A DNA stretch of 13,445 nt from CAYTOJ01 sp964439415 (lineage in GTDB: Bacteria > Pseudomonadota > Alphaproteobacteria > Rickettsiales > CAZAGG01): NCBI GenBank assembly GCA_964439415.1, contig CAYTOJ010000049.1, positions 1 to 13,445 of the forward strand, read 5' to 3'. The translations under genes were made by a program, and so were the position numbers. Below, piece by piece: positions 12,665 to 13,445 of this stretch. The notes beneath the pieces are model-generated. The model worked only from the letters and a program-made list of their open reading frames with translations, was not told where the DNA came from and searched no databases. How positions within the stretch are numbered: position 1 is the first letter of the stretch; every line of letters begins with the position of its first letter.

Positions 12665-13445
12665 AGGACATAACAGCGGTTCTACTGAACGATTATTGCC
12701 ACATTAACGGCGGTGCCAGCAGGGTGGCGGTGGAGGAAGCTGTAGGCCTGGCGGCGGCAGGTGTGAGAGTGATATTCATCGGAGCAACAGCCCCGGTTTG
12801 TGAGCAGCTTAAAAATTCATCGGTGGAGATAGTATGCCTGGAGCAGCCGGAACTGATAAATGCGAAAATGCAGCCACAAGTGCTGATGCAAGGGTTATGG
12901 AATTTAAAAGCTAAAACAAGGGTTGAGGAAATTCTTGATAAGTTAGAGTTAGAGCGCACCATAATCCACCTGCATGGTTACACCAAGGCGCTTACAACCA
13001 GCCCGGTCAGGGCGGCGGTGCAGCGCGGGTTCAAGGTAGTGTGTACCCTGCATGATTTTTTTGCCGCCTGCCCGAATGGCGCTTTTTTTGATTATAACTT
13101 AAATGCTCCCTGTAGCCGCCGTGCAATGTCATTAAGCTGCATAGGCGCTAATTGCGATAAGCGTCATTATTCACACAAATTATACAGGGTGGCGCGTCAG
13201 GCGGTGCAACTCAGCGCTGGTATGCTGCCCAGAGGCGTGCGGGATTATATAACCCTCTCCAGCCGTTCGGCCGCTATAATGGGGGAATATCTGCCTGCTG
13301 ATGCACGGTATTACCCGCTGGAAAACCCGATTGATGCTATAACCGCCCCCCCGGTTGATGTGACGGCAAACAGCAGCGTTGTTGCCGTGGGGCGGCTGGA
13401 TGTAGAAAAAGGCATAAACCTGCTGATTGAAGCGGCTTTGCAATC
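12661..13445 (+). CDS. Glycosyltransferase family 4, 3' end cut by the window edge
   Basis: Translation from the ATG in the ATGA overlap with the acyltransferase gene gives 261 codons without a stop up to the right edge. The protein begins MKDITAVLLNDYCHINGGAS, a GT4 N-terminal strand with a Gly-rich loop after it. IIHLHGYTK (about 101-109) and VVCTLHDFFAACPNGAFFDY (about 127-146) follow, then a Cys cluster C151, C160, C165 (SLSCIGANCDKR). The start of the C-terminal domain, VVAVGRLDVEKGINLLIEAA, is near residue 240. The HD-x(5)-C arrangement is shared with the other GT4 in this window, whose domain reads HDYHLLCP. The E-x7-E part lies beyond the edge. It would add one sugar of the repeat unit; donor and acceptor are unknown. 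Confidence 0.92.
   Translation, partial: MKDITAVLLNDYCHINGGASRVAVEEAVGLAAAGVRVIFIGATAPVCEQLKNSSVEIVCLEQPELINAKMQPQVLMQGLWNLKAKTRVEEILDKLELERTIIHLHGYTKALTTSPVRAAVQRGFKVVCTLHDFFAACPNGAFFDYNLNAPCSRRAMSLSCIGANCDKRHYSHKLYRVARQAVQLSAGMLPRGVRDYITLSSRSAAIMGEYLPADARYYPLENPIDAITAPPVDVTANSSVVAVGRLDVEKGINLLIEAALQ

Noticed and set aside
13180..13443. 87-codon minus-strand ORF at the right edge
   Set aside because: The plus strand here is an uninterrupted GT4 coding frame coupled to the acyltransferase gene, so this ORF is a shadow.

Overview
The window carries most of a surface-polysaccharide (capsule or exopolysaccharide) locus of a Gram-negative bacterium, followed by a very large type IV pilin-like gene. 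A Wza-type outer-membrane lipoprotein, a Wzz/GumC co-polymerase and two Cys-rich secreted proteins show the Gram-negative envelope. The prepilin style (a YGALPGDM-like motif after the hydrophobic helix) and the small Cys-rich secreted protein resemble alphaproteobacterial proteins, but the lineage is only an inference.

Layout. The locus is divergent about a 109-bp AT-rich gap at 10332-10440. Rightward (+) run a Wzy/ligase-like membrane protein, an acyltransferase-3 family protein and a GT4 glycosyltransferase cut by the window edge; neighbours overlap by 20 and 4 bp. Leftward (-) run a Wzx-like flippase, a small secreted protein with a duplicated four-Cys unit, a Wza-type export lipoprotein, a Wzz/GumC-type protein, a BY-kinase-like protein that lacks the Walker A lysine, and a second GT4 glycosyltransferase. 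Next, still on the minus strand, comes a 999-residue protein that joins a prepilin N-terminus to seven sushi-like Cys modules and a predicted seven-bladed beta-propeller. An eighth Cys module lies just after its stop codon in the +1 frame. The left 500 bp hold a possible mobile-element end, one doubtful small ORF and a repeat.

How the genes work together. The glycosyltransferases would assemble a lipid-linked repeat unit and the acyltransferase would decorate it. Wzx would flip it, the Wzy-like protein would polymerise it, Wzz and the kinase-like protein would set chain length, and the Wza-like lipoprotein would export it. The pilin fusion may be a separate surface adhesin.

Most unusual signals. 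(1) A family of GC-rich palindromic elements of about 150 bp has three copies. Two sit in frame inside the same glycosyltransferase gene, in the manner of Rickettsia palindromic elements, and one lies downstream of the pilin gene. (2) Heptanucleotide tandem arrays of related sequence lie inside the pilin leader and the glycosyltransferase linker, where one unit gained or lost would shift the reading frame. (3) The pilin-sushi-propeller fusion has Gln instead of the usual Glu at mature position 5 and an out-of-frame C-terminal module.
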